DNA of 64,000 nt from Butyriboletus loyo (lineage: Eukaryota > Basidiomycota > Agaricomycetes > Boletales > Boletaceae), in contig JBBPSI010000001.1 of NCBI GenBank assembly GCA_038093515.1, positions 682,001-746,000 on the forward strand, in the 5' to 3' direction. Position 1 is the stretch's first letter. Each line of letters opens with the position of its first letter. Shown in pieces: positions 37,659 to 50,216 of this stretch. The position numbers and the translations under genes were made by a program. Below the pieces are notes generated by a model. That model had not been told where the DNA came from. It saw only the letters and a program-made list of their open reading frames with translations, and made no database searches.

Positions 37659-40600
37659 TTACGCCAATGTGGATGCCAAAGGACGGACGAGAGGAGGGCT
37701 GAAGTTGGTAGCACGGCGCCCAAAGTCACCATGGACATCAAGCAAAATTTTCAAGGCATTCCGGGCGCGGATCCTTGACATCTCCTCTTGTCGTGAGGTG
37801 AGCGCCGTCTGTATTTGAGGTGGTTTGTCTTCCAATGGGTACTGCACGTACAAAGTGGCATCAGCATCACGATTTTCTCGCCATAGAGTCTACTTACTGG
37901 TAGGTACTGGAAAGGGGTTTGTTCAGTCGTTGCAAATGTCCAAAGTACCAAGATTCGCGTACCTTGTGCAGATACTCATATACAAGTAGTGTGCAACCAA
38001 ACTGAGGGCTACTTCGAAGGACGCGTGCTGCGCCCCCTTTGAACAGCGCTCTGAACCCCTCTTCTCGGTCTAGGCAGTATTCGGTCAAGTTCAGTTTGAG
38101 CAAGCGGGAGCTGGGCTCACATATTTTCACGAATGCATCTGCTAAACCCTTGTAATGAGACTGGCCTTGGCGAGATTCTACTTGAAGGCGAGTCTTCACC
38201 ACGTCTACTAGTTCGTCAGCAAAATTCATAGCAAAACGCACACGAATTGACCTGCTGGAGTCGTCAAGTAGGCTGCTGGCATACCTCTGTGGAGCTGCTC
38301 TCAGATTGAGAAAGCCATGCAATCACGCACAAGCACTCACGCGATGGCAGCTGAACCGAGTGTCTCAAGGAAACCAAGTTGCTTTCCATTGTAACCCTCT
38401 TGGAAAACATCTTTCTTGAGATGTGAGTAGGCGGTGAAATAGATTGCGGAGAACGGGATATCACGGAGTAAGCAAGCGCTCGCTCCTCGGTATAAACCCA
38501 TAATGCCCAATTGCCGAACGATGTGCATGGCACCTTTTGGGGCGGCACCCTCTACTTTGGCAGCTTCGCCTTGGATCTGTAGCCGGATTTTGCTGAAAAG
38601 GTGTCAACAGTTATGCAGAGGACCGATTTGAAAGGCATACACAATTTCCAGGGGGTTTGTGAAAACCTGCTTGGGATTAGCACAGTAACACAAAGCAAGA
38701 CCGGCACATACAACTTGGCAACCACCCGCGGCACCGCCAGCGAAAAGCTCCCACCCTAGCTTGATTCGACCAGTTTCGGGATCCATCACCCGCCCACGTA
38801 CGAGGTCATTAACGGTCAATTTGATAGCTTTTTCTGGGGCAACACCCTATCGTTGATATCAGCTGTATCCTTTGCATCTTAGAGTGTCCGCACAATCAAT
38901 TGAGGACCAAGACCACGGTAGAATCCGAGGAAACCTTCATTACGAAGGATCTTCTGGGCACAGTCCAAACTATTCTTGTACAGCATTTGACCAACGATTG
39001 TGCTCCGTTGATTCTGTATACTAAAGTCCAAAAGCTGTCAATCAAAAGTGATTCACAGGCTTCGGGATCCCTTACCGGGTCTAACAAATACAGCTCCAAA
39101 TCAACAGTCACCAGGAGGGAAAATCGAAGTGACAAACCTTCACTGTTGATTCATACTTTAGTACATTCAATTGCACCTGCTTGAACGGGTGAGCTTACTC
39201 ACCCATGTCAATAGGATATACGATAGTTGCTCCAAATGCGCCGGCAATTCCTATGCCTTGATCAGCAACGTTTACTTATAATCTCCATGACGCTGACCTC
39301 CTTGAGCAAAATTGTATGTGGATTGTAAGAGTCCATTGAAGAAAGAAGTGGTGGTGGTCGCAGCCTTGGCATCAGATTCCTCGTGCGGGGCTCTCCAGCG
39401 AGGATCCAGTAGCTGCGCAAAGTCAACCAGAGCAAGTCTCCTGTCGCCGCTTCCCCTTCCAGCAAAGTGGAAGATAATGGAGGCTTCCATGGGTGTGAAG
39501 AGTGAATAGCGTGACCTTGCAGCAGAGTGGTTGAGGAAGTCAGACTGATCTATTCGGCCGTCCTTGGACTTCACAATTGCCTCACGTATGATACTATAAA
39601 ATCACATATATACCTGCCTTTTTTTGCGTGAACTGTATAACGTACCGTTCGACCATATCCATTTCTGACATCCCGTTAGCATTTTACTGCGAAGATGTAC
39701 CGACGACACCCACCTCGGATGACATTGTGGAATGCTACCACTTCTGAATACGATATACGTCCTCCTGGAGTGATTGTGCATAGCGTAGGCAAGCGTTCCA
39801 CCACCGCATCCGACAATTTGTGCCCCACAAGCTCCTGACGACGATATGGGTTTCCCATGCAATTAGTGATACTGAGTCCACGCACAAGAATAATCTGCTT
39901 GAACTGTTCCGGTTTAATGAGACCGTCTTGATCCATGTCCAAATGTTTGAAAGCTTGACGGAGGCGTTCTCCATGGAGCCCTTTCATCATTTGAGTGAAC
40001 TCATTGTCTGCAAACGGTCGTACTCAGTGAGGGAAAACAGGAAACGAAAGGTTACCTACATCCGAGTACGTGCGTTCCGTTCTTCTTTCCTAGATACAAC
40101 TTGACCCAATCACTGCGAGACGTGTGTAAACGAAAAAGACGTTCTCACGCAAAACAACCGACTGACCAGTCAAAGTTAAAAGGGATTGAAGACGAGCCAA
40201 CATTGGCTGTGAATACATCCTTGAATTCATCAAAAGTGATTGTCCCAGAGTTGTCACTTTTTGATAATACGCGTGTCAGGTTCAGGTGGTGGTGAATTTT
40301 TCTTTGCGACTCACACGTCAAAGTATTTAAAAGCTATCCAATAATCGGCGTCCGAACGTTTTAAAAGTGTCTGGAAGATCGTAAAGTCTTCCCACGAGAC
40401 AAGGCCCCGCTTTGAGGCGTCGGCGACGCGGAACAACATCGTGAACTGTGCACGGCCAATTTTAGTCAGGTCGCCGGTCGGTGCAATGGCATTGACGAAA
40501 TTATCGGTGTCAAGGAACCTGACGTTGCACCAATGCACCGGTGAGCGTTGTGTGAGAACACATTGACTAGATGACGCACTTTTCACCGTTGGTCACGACT

Positions 40601-40758
40601 TTTGCATTGGCGTCGAAGACACGCCTCCACCGCTTGAGCTCGTTTTCGGGAATAGCCACGGCATTCCGAACGCTCTTGAGAGCAGACCCAGTGAGTGACG
40701 ATGGGCTGTCTTGCGCTTCGCAGTGGATGGAGGAGAGAACGGAAGAGAACGGAGACAT
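37659..40758 (-). CDS. AGC1: Mitochondrial aspartate/glutamate carrier with EF-hands (AGC1, aralar/citrin type)
   Basis: Inner-membrane antiporter of the malate-aspartate shuttle; about 690 residues with more than ten introns. N-terminal regulatory half: [90 protein letters not shown] and [15 protein letters not shown], i.e. several EF-hand-like units, of which [13 protein letters not shown] keeps a full Ca-binding loop pattern. C-terminal half: three mitochondrial-carrier repeats with [40 protein letters not shown] and a third containing [19 protein letters not shown], each with the Px(D/E)xx(K/R) signature. The tail after the third repeat is about 60 residues and Ser/Arg-rich. Assignment is strong. 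Confidence 0.93.
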
Positions 40759-41016
40759 GTCTAGTCTGCAACTCTATAGAATTAGTCCTAGGGGTATATG
40801 TATGAGATGGAAATAAAAGCCCTGGTTGCGGGTACTTGCGCAGTTCTGCTGAGGAGATCTGCGACGGCGTCGTTTTATTCTCTCAGCAAGACTCGGTGCG
40901 GGGATAAATGGCGGATTATCTAAGCATTGTTCGGGTCGACATCACGACTGCGGTGCACGCATTACAATCGCTACGTACTACTGTACCATTGGCGCGAAAA
41001 CAGCGGGTACAGCCAA

Positions 41017-42891
41017 TCACCGCGTGAAGGCTACATCGCGAGGAAGCCGGAAGCTGATACAGTACATGTCCTTGTTGGGAGCGACTGATCGCACCATGTG
41101 GAACCTGACCTCGCTTTCCAACTTGGTTCCAATATTAGCTTCGGCCCTCTAGCAAAATACCACGTGTCACCGGATAGTTGCGTAGGCAGCTGCATCTCTA
41201 CATACCTCCCTGATGTCTGCCTTAGCCTTGTGTGGATCTAATTCGCGAGTGAAGCAATAGCAATGCACCATCGGCATGGTGACATAAACTCCGTCCAATC
41301 GCCCTTCAGTCTCACCTCGCGGAGTTAAAATGCCTCGAAATGCGTCCAGAAATTCCAGTGCAGAGTCCGGTAAATTCATAACGAAGTGCGTGATTTTACT
41401 TCGTGGCGCATCGGAAGCTTCCGTCTTTGATGAATGAGCATCACTTGGCAGCTTTTCTCGCTGACGTTTTTGTTGCCTTTCCTGCATCCTGCTTAACCTT
41501 GGACCCCCGTACGCGGGGAATGGATTCTCCAACAATTGAACAACGACGTTCCGGATAAAATCACGACCGTCGTCGGAGCTAGATCGGACGAGATCAGACA
41601 CCTGGACTGCTGTAAACATCGGGTACTTTAGGCATGTCAGAGACATACGTGATTGGTAGCTATGTTCTTCGCAAGCCAGTGAGCGCTCTCCGGGTTCAAG
41701 TCATTTGCGAGGACAGCGCAACCTTTCTTTGCAGCCGGGATAGCGAAAGGGCCAACACCAGCGAACACGTCTGCAATGACATCCTCGGGCTGGAACACTT
41801 GCACGAGACGATCGTGTTCGGTGTGTAGCCGAGAATTCCAGTATACTTTGGAGAAATCAAACATCAACCGACAATCCGACTCGTGCTGCCCGAATAGATC
41901 CTGTTTAGAACCATCTGCGATTTTAGCCAAATATAGAGAATTACATGTTCAACGATGAAATCTGGTTCCCCAGCAAGCACTTCCATTTTAAAGAAGCGAA
42001 ATTTGGTGTCAATGTTGTCCAGCTTGTTCACAACAGTCTTGATTCCCGGGTTTTTCTGAAACTTTCATTAGTTCGAGGTTGGACTATTTCGATATGACTT
42101 GCGTCCAAGATGATTTGCCCTATTAGGTGCTTGTAGGGTAAATATTCCTGATTGAGGTTCATGTGCGCTGGTGACCATTGGTCAATGTTCTGTTTAAAGG
42201 GCGCACGCAAACACGCTCACCAATGTGTCCGGTGATGGAGAAGCCTGTCGGTGAGCCATCACAGAGGTCCTCGGGGAGTATGGCGTTTATGATGTCATCT
42301 ACGAGCAAAAGGGTCGGTTGGGATCCGAGGTGAGCCATTTCTGCTTACCCGCTGTCCAGTAATTATAGTCAAGATCAATTTTATGTTGCACTAAATCGAC
42401 ATGTTGCTCCTGCAAAAACAAGCGTGCCTCTGGAGTCAAAGCAGCTAGCTTTCAGAGAGATGGATCAGTGGAAGTCTGTGTGCTGGCCAGCACTCGCACC
42501 TTCTTCCTTAACTTTCAACAGAATGACTCTGCGATCCCGTTCCCCGCAAGGATCCCAAATGACACTCTTGATCCTTGGTAAATCTATTATATATCTTGAA
42601 AACAGGGCAAACATCGACGATACATGAGTGTGGTGAGGATGAGACACACCTCTTCAACAGCTCGGACCTCAACATGCTCGTCGTCTTATTGGCCGGCACT
42701 CGCACACCGAGCACCTGTAGAGATGTGTGGAACGCATCGCGGTCCAGTGAATCCTTCATCCACCGGTGAACGGGTGGAGACACGTCCAATCCGCATTGCA
42801 TTTGCCGCTTTGTCGAAGCGTTGATGGTCGGGATGGACAACTTGTGCCGTGTGCTGATAGCGATCCTGAAAGTTGGAGCGATACCAAACAT
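41017..42891 (-). CDS. TRM5: tRNA (guanine-N1-)-methyltransferase TRM5
   Basis: SAM-dependent enzyme forming m1G37 in tRNAs. From ATG 42891: an Arg/Lys/Ser-rich leader with no acidic residue in its first 30 positions ([17 protein letters not shown]), then [87 protein letters not shown] (NLxxEYLPYK of TRM5), [20 protein letters not shown], the SAM site [55 protein letters not shown] (NLPD motif), and the end [20 protein letters not shown] after an intron starting GTATGT. Reading through that intron gives a premature stop at 41167. The leader suggests dual mitochondrial/nuclear targeting, as known for yeast. Confidence 0.93.
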
Positions 42892-42959
42892 GAGAGTTTA
42901 ACCGAAAGAGTCCGAACGTACGACCACAAGTCGCGGCCGCTAACCGCGTTCTCACTCTG
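42892..42959. promoter_or_regulatory. 68-base bidirectional promoter between TRM5 and the TatD-like gene
   Basis: The start codons at 42891 (minus) and 42960 (plus) leave only 68 bases for both promoters. No TATA element seen; contains GCGGCCGC. Confidence 0.55.
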
Positions 42960-44105
42960 ATGCAGGCAGGACCGTCGCTACCACCGCTCGACGTCCTGCA
43001 TCATGTCGTCGATGTGCACTGTCACCCCACGGACTCGGATGTCACCACTCAGGCGATGGATAGCCTCGCGATCACAATTTGTGCCATGTCTTCGCGACCG
43101 GCTGACCAGCCTCTCGTACGAGATCTAGCCAATGCATATCCACAGAAGGTAGTCCCGTGTTTCGGTCAGCAACTGCACGCTGTTCTGCTTGCTTTCTCTA
43201 ACCATACGTCGAAACTGGGTTAAATGGTACCAGGCTATCATCCCTGGTTCTCGCACTGGATATCGATAGGGCCCCGTGCTACGAAAGAGGAGCACTATCA
43301 GCAACTTTTCTCGCCTTCAGGCAAGCATTCCGAGGAGATGCTCGAGAGATTGCTTCCTCACCTCCCGAATCCAATCCCACTCGCGGACATCCTCTCGGAA
43401 CTACGAAGAAATCTTTCTTCCTTTCCACAAGCTATGCTAGGAGAGGTCGGGCTCGACCGCGCTGCTCGAGTCCCTATCGAGTACGCCGCTACGCCTCGGG
43501 AGCTAACCTCTTTTATAGTCCCTCTCGAGCACCAACTTGCCGTCCTCGAGCCGCAAATTGATCTCGCGGTTGAGTTGCGTAGAAACGTGAGCATCCATAG
43601 CGTCAAGTCCCATCAAGCTACTCTGGATCTCCTGAGTCGAATGCATCAGAAACATGGTTCCGAGTGGCAACACATTAACATCGATCTTCACAGTTGTGGG
43701 CTCAGCGTAGAGACTTGGAGAGCGATAGAGGTATTTGTTATTGTACTTTACATTACAGCCTCTCATTGTACGCAGAAACGCCACCCGAATGTATACATGT
43801 CTCTGTCAACTGTGATCAACGGGCGTTCTTCCAACCACCGAGCGCTCATCGAAGTGTGCTCTCCGAGTCGTATCTTGGTTGAATCCGACTATCACCCTGT
43901 TGAGCAATGCGCCGAGCGTACATGGGAAATGGTGCTGATCGTTGCTGAAATTAAGGGGTGGGCCGTTGAGACGACATGGGTAGAGGAGTGGAGAATGGAG
44001 GATTGGGGTGCTGTGAGGCGACTGAAACGCAATTGGCAAGAATTCCAAAGGGGATTCAGAGATCACGTTGATTCGCTACGACCGGTGGCCAGGCAAACAC
44101 CCTGA
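42960..44105 (+). CDS. TatD-family metal-dependent hydrolase (Scn1-like)
   Basis: TIM-barrel metallohydrolase of 343 residues; family members act as 3'-5' exonucleases, but some fungal paralogues are of unknown role. Exons 42960-43164, 43234-43730 and 43776-44105. Seen: VVDVHCHPTDSD (HxH metal site), GYHPWFSHWIS assembled at the first intron (69 bases), QAMLGEVGLDRAAR (metal Glu), RNVSIHSVKSHQATLDLL (metal His), INIDLHSCG, PNVYMSLSTVING and ILVESDYHP (metal Asp). The C-terminus adds a helical extension to RPVARQTP. Its stop is 57 bases from the GOS1 stop on the opposite strand. Confidence 0.88.
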
Positions 44106-44162
44106 TGCTAGCGTCAACCATACAAGTGATCTGAATTACTGCAAAGGATATTAGGTATTTCA

Positions 44163-45099
44163 CTAGCGTGACATGTAACTTAAGATTGATAGTAAGCACA
44201 CGGCGATCACAGCGCCAACGACGATAGCGTCCCGTCTCCTGCGAGTCTTGATCATAGCCAATAAATGATTGATCCCGGGCATCGTGTCTACAAAAAAAGG
44301 ATAGATCGGCAGTGAGAATGGGCAAGGGAAGAATCTTACTGATGACGCCTGCCACCCGCGTGTTGATGCCTGCCAGTGAACTACTTTGACGAGAGAATTC
44401 AGCCCTTGTTTCGTACGCTTGTCTGTAGGGAGGATGAATGTTATATGCTGTGTAGATGAAGCTGCTGCGGCGTACTCCAGAACATCGTCTGTCATTCGAT
44501 GCGAGTTGTCGATTCGGTTGCGTTCAGCCAACAAGGAATCTGCAACTGAGGATTTGTATGCGCTGCTGGGTGTTAGAACATGGGGTATGAGGCAACGAGA
44601 CGAGAACTACGCACTCTATATCATTTCGCACTCCAGTCAATAAGTTGGCTTGTTCGAGGGCATGCTGTATATTCGCCTGGAACGCTGCAAGTTAGATCGA
44701 GGTTAGAAGGAAAAGGTGCATTTGTGGAGACCTTTGTGCGCTGAAATTCCCGTGCATAGTCCTGATAGACCTCGCGGTGTCTCTGTGTTACTCTAGCCAC
44801 AGACTGGGATGGAATAGAGTCTGGATTCGTGGAGAGTGCAAGGAGGGCATCATTAGTTTCCCTGAGCTTCAAGGCCAAGTAAGCGACAAGAGTTGTTTGA
44901 GATGGTCACTGTTCACCTTTTCCAGCAAGTCTTCTACTTCACTTTGCAGATCTTGCCAGCGCTCGCGTGAGCCTGACGACTCGACATCATCCTGGTTCCT
45001 GACAATGGCAGATGCAAGGCGTGCATATGCAGTGAGCTTGGAGTCGAAGAGGGACTCGAGTGTTCTGCACTGGCGGTGCAAAGAATCATACGTCGCCAT
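44163..45099 (-). CDS. GOS1: Golgi SNARE GOS1 (GOSR1/GS28)
   Basis: Qb-SNARE for intra-Golgi and ER-Golgi traffic; about 230 residues. Start ATG 45099 (MATYDSLHRQCRTLESLFDS). Seen over five or so introns: RWQDLQSEVEDLLEK, LRETNDALLALSTNPDSIPS, RHREVYQDYAREFQRTKANI, QHALEQANLLTGVRNDID, SAYKSSVADSLLAERNRIDN, SHRMTDDVLE (start of the SNARE helix), MPGINHLLAMIKTRRRRDAI and the C-terminal anchor VVGAVIAVCLLSILSYMSR. The order matches the family, with the membrane anchor at the extreme C-terminus. The middle of the SNARE helix near 44300-44400 lies across an intron that I place only approximately. Confidence 0.9.
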
Positions 45100-45269
45100 G
45101 TACGATGTCGCTAGAGATGACTTCGAGTCGAGCACTAACATCGGCAAACGCCGACTGCGATGTACAAAATGATTCGTTCATCTGAACCATTACAGCTTTG
45201 CATGCCAAAACTTCAAAGTGAATACAATACAGAAAATGTGGAGCTACTGTCCGGTGGTAACAAGACATG

Positions 45270-48200
45270 TCATTGTCCTCCAAAAGCACCCAAACGAGAA
45301 CTCGGAGGTTGAGAACCCGCCCCGCCTCTGATCTTCCCTAGCCAGCTTCTCTTCTTCATTTGGGCGTCACCCTGTCGCGAAGACCCCCGCGGACTGTTGG
45401 TGACATCCGTGATGACTTCAGAAGGCGTTATACCAGCATTCACTCGGCGTCCTGGCGACGGTGGCCCAACGGCTTTTCGTGAAGAAGCACCGCGCTTCGG
45501 TGTGAAACCAGTCGGGTGTCCATGGGCTCGTCGCAAACGGGGCGTGGGTCCATTTCGGAGACATGGATCCGTGGAGTAATGACCCTCTGCAGGAATACCA
45601 TCTCGTTCATCGTCATCAGGTGCAGGACGTTTCTTCCCAGCAGACATCTCACACCCAGAAAGTTCACTTGTCTTACCTGGGGTGTGTGACGAAGGTAGAG
45701 CAACTGCTGACTGTACCCGTGGCTCTGGAGTCTTAGACCTCAAAGTCGACGAAGGGGCAGAGCTCTCCCGAATATGCGAAGAGCTGGGGTAAATTTCCGC
45801 ATGCATCGCTGCAGGAGCGGGAATAGGTGGACTGGGAGTGGATGACGCTTTCTTCGGAGGGGTGGCTTCCGCCACAGGTTCTTGGGACTGGTTTTTCATT
45901 GAGGAAAGCTTTGCCTGCAAAGCCTGTACTTTGCGTGTCAGGGACTCTACTTTGCTCGTCAACTTTTTGCTTGCTTTTAACGTCCTGCGGGCAGTCATGT
46001 TATACTAGATGCATTTAATAACAAAGCGCTCAATAACTCACTCGAGGATTCGATCATCGTACTCTTCTATCTCCTGGCATTTTGCCCTAAGCAGGTCATC
46101 CATCTCCCGGTTCTTCTCTTCGAGGTCAGCAAGAGCGGAACGCAGTTCGGGTCTAGACTGGAGGGACGCAATCTCGTGGCGGAGTGCTGCGACTACTTTT
46201 TCGTGCTGAGTGGTTTGCAGAGTGAGGTTGAACTCAGCAGCTTTGCCGGCCTTCTCTGATACAGCAAGGCTCAACTCCAATCGCTTCAGGCTTTCCTTCA
46301 ACAACATACAAGCACCTTCACTGTACATACAATGAGCGAGATCGATTGAGTAGAACGCTCCAAACTTACCTTTCCCTGACCTGACTCTCCAGGTACCGGG
46401 TCAATGACGTTGATCGCTGGATTTCCGCCTGGAGATCGGTAATCTGCACTTGTAGTAACTGTCGTTCCTCCTGCAGTACGAGGGTCTCAGCTTCTGCATG
46501 TGCCAATCGCTGGCGCATGTCGGCAATTGTTCGATGAAGGTCCTTCTCCAGGTCATCCGCGAGAGCGTGGCAGACTTGGTAGGATTTCACCTCTTCTTGA
46601 AGCTTCGTTTCGGCACGAGTGTGTGCCTCCGATATATCCTGAAGGTGTTGGCGTAGCTCATCCATCTCGTGTTCACGATCTTCAAGATTATTCGCGAGAA
46701 TACCAGCCTTGTGTCTGTACTTTGCTTCCATAGTCACTAGAGTGCACTGATGATCCCCATCTAATGTGCGTATCTGTTCGTCAGTTTCAGTAAGCCGACG
46801 CTCGAAGACAACTTTGGCGGTAGTAAACTCTTGGATGACATCGCCATGGCGTTGTTCCAGGTCGGCGAAGTTTTCCAGTGAGTTTTGCAACTGGGTCCTG
46901 ACGCTTTCAAGTTCTACCCGTAGACCAGTGATGTCTTTAGTTTGTCCTGCATGCGCTTGTAACTCCATAGCCATCGTAGCGATACGCCCCAGAAGCCCCG
47001 CTTCGACTTCGGCATGGCGGGACTTGGCTTCTTCAAGCAACTGTGCAGCCACCAGTCCCTGTTCCTTGTCTTGTAATGAACTCCACAAAAAGTCCATATC
47101 ATGATCATCTTGCTGAGCTTCCTGCTGTGATACCGCGCACGTGCTGGAGAGCTGTTCAGCAGTCGTCCGTAGGCGAGAAGATGTCGTTGTCGGGTTGTCT
47201 TGGTCTGTTGTCGTAGAAATACCCGAGAGTCGCTGGAGTAAACCATATTTTTCCTTCTCTACGCTGTCGATGAGAGCGTCCTTTTGCTCAAGTTCCTGGC
47301 TAAGCGTAAGTAGCTGCGATTCCAAGGATGTAATATGTTGATAGGATCTCCGGAGTCGTCGAGCAGAATCCTTGTATACACGGTGGATAACGGCGAGAGA
47401 AATGATGGCTTGCTGCATTCCTGCATTCTCCTTCGAGTTTTCTAGCTCAAGCGACCGTGAGCGGGAAGCGGCAGCGTTCAACTGTTCGTTAAGACGCTGA
47501 TGATCACAGCCAACAGAGTCTAGTTGACGGATAAACCCTGCGTTTTCGGCTTCCAAGTCTGCTAGACGTGCAGTAGTCTGCTGGTTATCAGACTTTAGGC
47601 TCGCCACCACCAAGGACATTGCAGACAGCTCTGCCTCGTGGGCGTGCTTCGCCCGCTGCAGCTGTTGCTGGAGTCTTTCTACCTCCTCTTCAGCTACCTC
47701 CAATCTCTCGATAGCATCATCTCTTGCCTCTCTCGCCTCCGCACAGTCTTCAACCATAGCCTCTTTTTGGGAAGCGAGAAGCTCAAGCTCCAACGTCATT
47801 TCTGCGATGCGCTCTTCGTGGAGCTTCACGTTGGCCTCCAATCGACGGATGTCGTGCTGATAATCGCCAATCTGGTCAGTGCAATATGCAATACGTGCCT
47901 CGAGTTCTTGTATGCGGCCCTTGAGTACCTGCACGACCTCGGAGCTGGACATTACTGAGAGTTGCTGAGCATGAAGAGCGTTGTAGCGATTTTGAGCGTC
48001 AGACAGTTCGCCTTGTACACAGGCAAGGTCATCCTGCAGGTTCGTGATCTGAAGGGCAAGGGAGTTGCGCTCGGACTCAATGTCCTGGCAATTCTTGTTG
48101 AGGGTTGCAAAGCGCTGCTCAACCAGAAGGAAGCTTTGCTGTGCTTCTTCCCTAGCAGCCTCGGAAACTTTGGCACGCTCCACCATGGTAACAACCTGCC

Positions 48201-50053
48201 CTTCTACATCGGTCGATTGAAGACGCAAACGACCGCATTCCTCGGCCGACTCCGAGAGCTCTTTTGCCACTGCATCAAGTTTGCGAAGGAGATCATCATG
48301 CTCGTGTGCGTTCGCGACCAATAATTGTTTCTGGTTATCGATAACCGCAAGAGCGTCATGTAGCTGGGAATTAGAAAAGGCGAGGTCGGCAGAGGTCGCG
48401 GATAGACGATCCTCAGAAAGATCTAAGTGGGTTTGCAGGTTAGATATCACCACAGAGAAAGCAGCTGCACATGAAGTTAATTGTTTCATTCTCTGCACCA
48501 CGCAAGCGTTGGTTTGGGGTGTATCCGTTGCGATATCGTGCGCGCTCCCCTTCAACTCTCTTGTTAAGGACGCGATACGGGATTGAAAACCTTCCGTAGT
48601 AATGCGGTATTCAACCTCCGAGAACTCAAGCGCGCGCTTGAGGCCATCGCGATCATCGCGCAACCGATCAATCGCCTGCAACAAGGTCTGAATATGATCT
48701 GCTAGCGCAGACTCGTCGGGAAACGCTGGAATGCCATTCGGTGCTTGGAATTGAAATGGGAAATGTTCTGCGCCGAGCGAAGGGGCCTCCTTGCGTCGGC
48801 CTTGGGTATCGAGTTCGGCCATGAGATGACTGTTGTTGCAAATCTCTGTTAGGAAAGCCAAGCATGTAAGGAAACCAATGACTTACCCATGTCTGGCCTC
48901 CAGCTCTTCGATTTGACGCTCGCGGGCCATCAATAATTCATGGCCCTCATCTATCTCGCGCTTGGAGGCTTCGTACTGTCTCAGTAGCTCGTCCTTCTCG
49001 TAAAGCAATCGATTCTTAAGGTCTTCACTGCGGTGTACCTTTTCGCATTCCGCCTTCAGTTGAATCTGCAGTTTTTGAATCTTAGGTTGACTTGTCCGGG
49101 TAGCTTGACTTTCAGTGACCAACTTCTCTAAGACTGCGATCTTCGCTGCATCCTCGTCGATCCTCTTCAATAACTCTTCCTCCCTTTCACCGGTATTATC
49201 CGTTTCCCTCAGCGATCCGAGTTCCTCTTCCTTCCCCTCCAAGATCGATAAGAGCTCCGAGATGCGTTTCTGACTAGCTTTGTCGATCGAAATGCGCGCG
49301 TTCTCTGCATTTACCAAGTTATCTTGGACTTGAGCAAGTTTCTGCTCCAGCACCCGAAGATTCTTGTCTTTGGTATGCAATTGGGCTTTGGTATCGTTCA
49401 GCTCTTGTTCGACGGCCGGGAGACGGAAACTCGAGACCGACGAAGAGCGAGGTCTGCCATTCTTGCGAGGGACATTCGAAACACCCTTCGCTTCGTGTGT
49501 GTGTACAATGCGTTCCAACTCGCGCACACGAGACTCGAGAGCACGCTTCTCACGTTGGACGGACTGGCGTTCTGCGCTGGTCGCTTGGGAGTGTAATGAG
49601 ACCGTGTCGAGTGTCGACTCGAGTTCCTTTTTCGCGCACTCCTCGGCTTTAAGCTTCTCTTGAGCGGACTGCCAAGCTAGCTCAGTGTTCCGGAGGGAGA
49701 TACGTTCTGTCTTGAGTTCAGAGGACCGAGCTGAAACCTCTTCTTCCAACTGGAGAGCTCGTTCAGCCTCTTTACTTAACTGCGAAGGTTTCAGTGGGGA
49801 TATCGCACGACCAGCCGGGAGACCTCCCACCTTATAGACGGTTTCATTGAGTGTCGCCTGTAGCTCCTCAAGTTCTGCTTCGCGTCTCATAAGTTGGGTC
49901 TGTAGCCCCGCATTCTCTGTGTCTAAGGTATAACTGGGTAAGCCGATTGCAAATGGCGATCTGATGGTCCAGCCAACCTCGACTTGCGAGCCTGTCCTTG
50001 AGGGCTTGAGTTTCTTCCGAGATATCATTCTTTCCGAGATCTGCAAGGGACAT
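45270..50053 (-). CDS. Large coiled-coil protein with Ser/Pro-rich basic tail, family not recognised
   Basis: About 1,500 residues; start chosen at ATG 50053 (MSLADLGKNDISEETQALKD), joined by an intron to NTENAGLQTQLMRREAELEE. From there nearly the whole protein is heptad-type coiled coil (for example LEELEARH, IQELEARIAYCTDQIGDYQH, RLEVAEEEVERLQQQLQ). One uninterrupted exon of more than 2.4 kb (46366-48850) carries the central part. The C-terminal ~240 residues are not coiled: a short basic coil (LTSKVESLTRKVQALQAKL) is followed by a Ser/Pro-rich region with repeated Ser/Thr-Pro-basic sites (TPRLRR, FTPKRG, SPGRR, SPRG), as in cell-cycle kinase substrates. It could be a spindle-pole, septum or Golgi tether protein; nothing in the sequence decides. 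Confidence 0.75.
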
Positions 50054-50216
50054 GGTTCGATGCTGGCGACGGTGGCCAGCCTGCCAGATGGACGTCGTGG
50101 TGGTCCCTCACTAGTCACTTCAAGTACTCGTCCGTGAACTTGTGGATCCAAACAATGATAAACACGGTCGACGCGTTGGATCACGTGGTCGTGTTCTTTC
50201 TACCGCACTTAATTAC

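Noticed and set aside
41167..41240. TRM5 ending early at AAAYATIR
   Set aside because: That stretch is intronic; the next exon supplies [16 protein letters not shown] and a stop at 41017.
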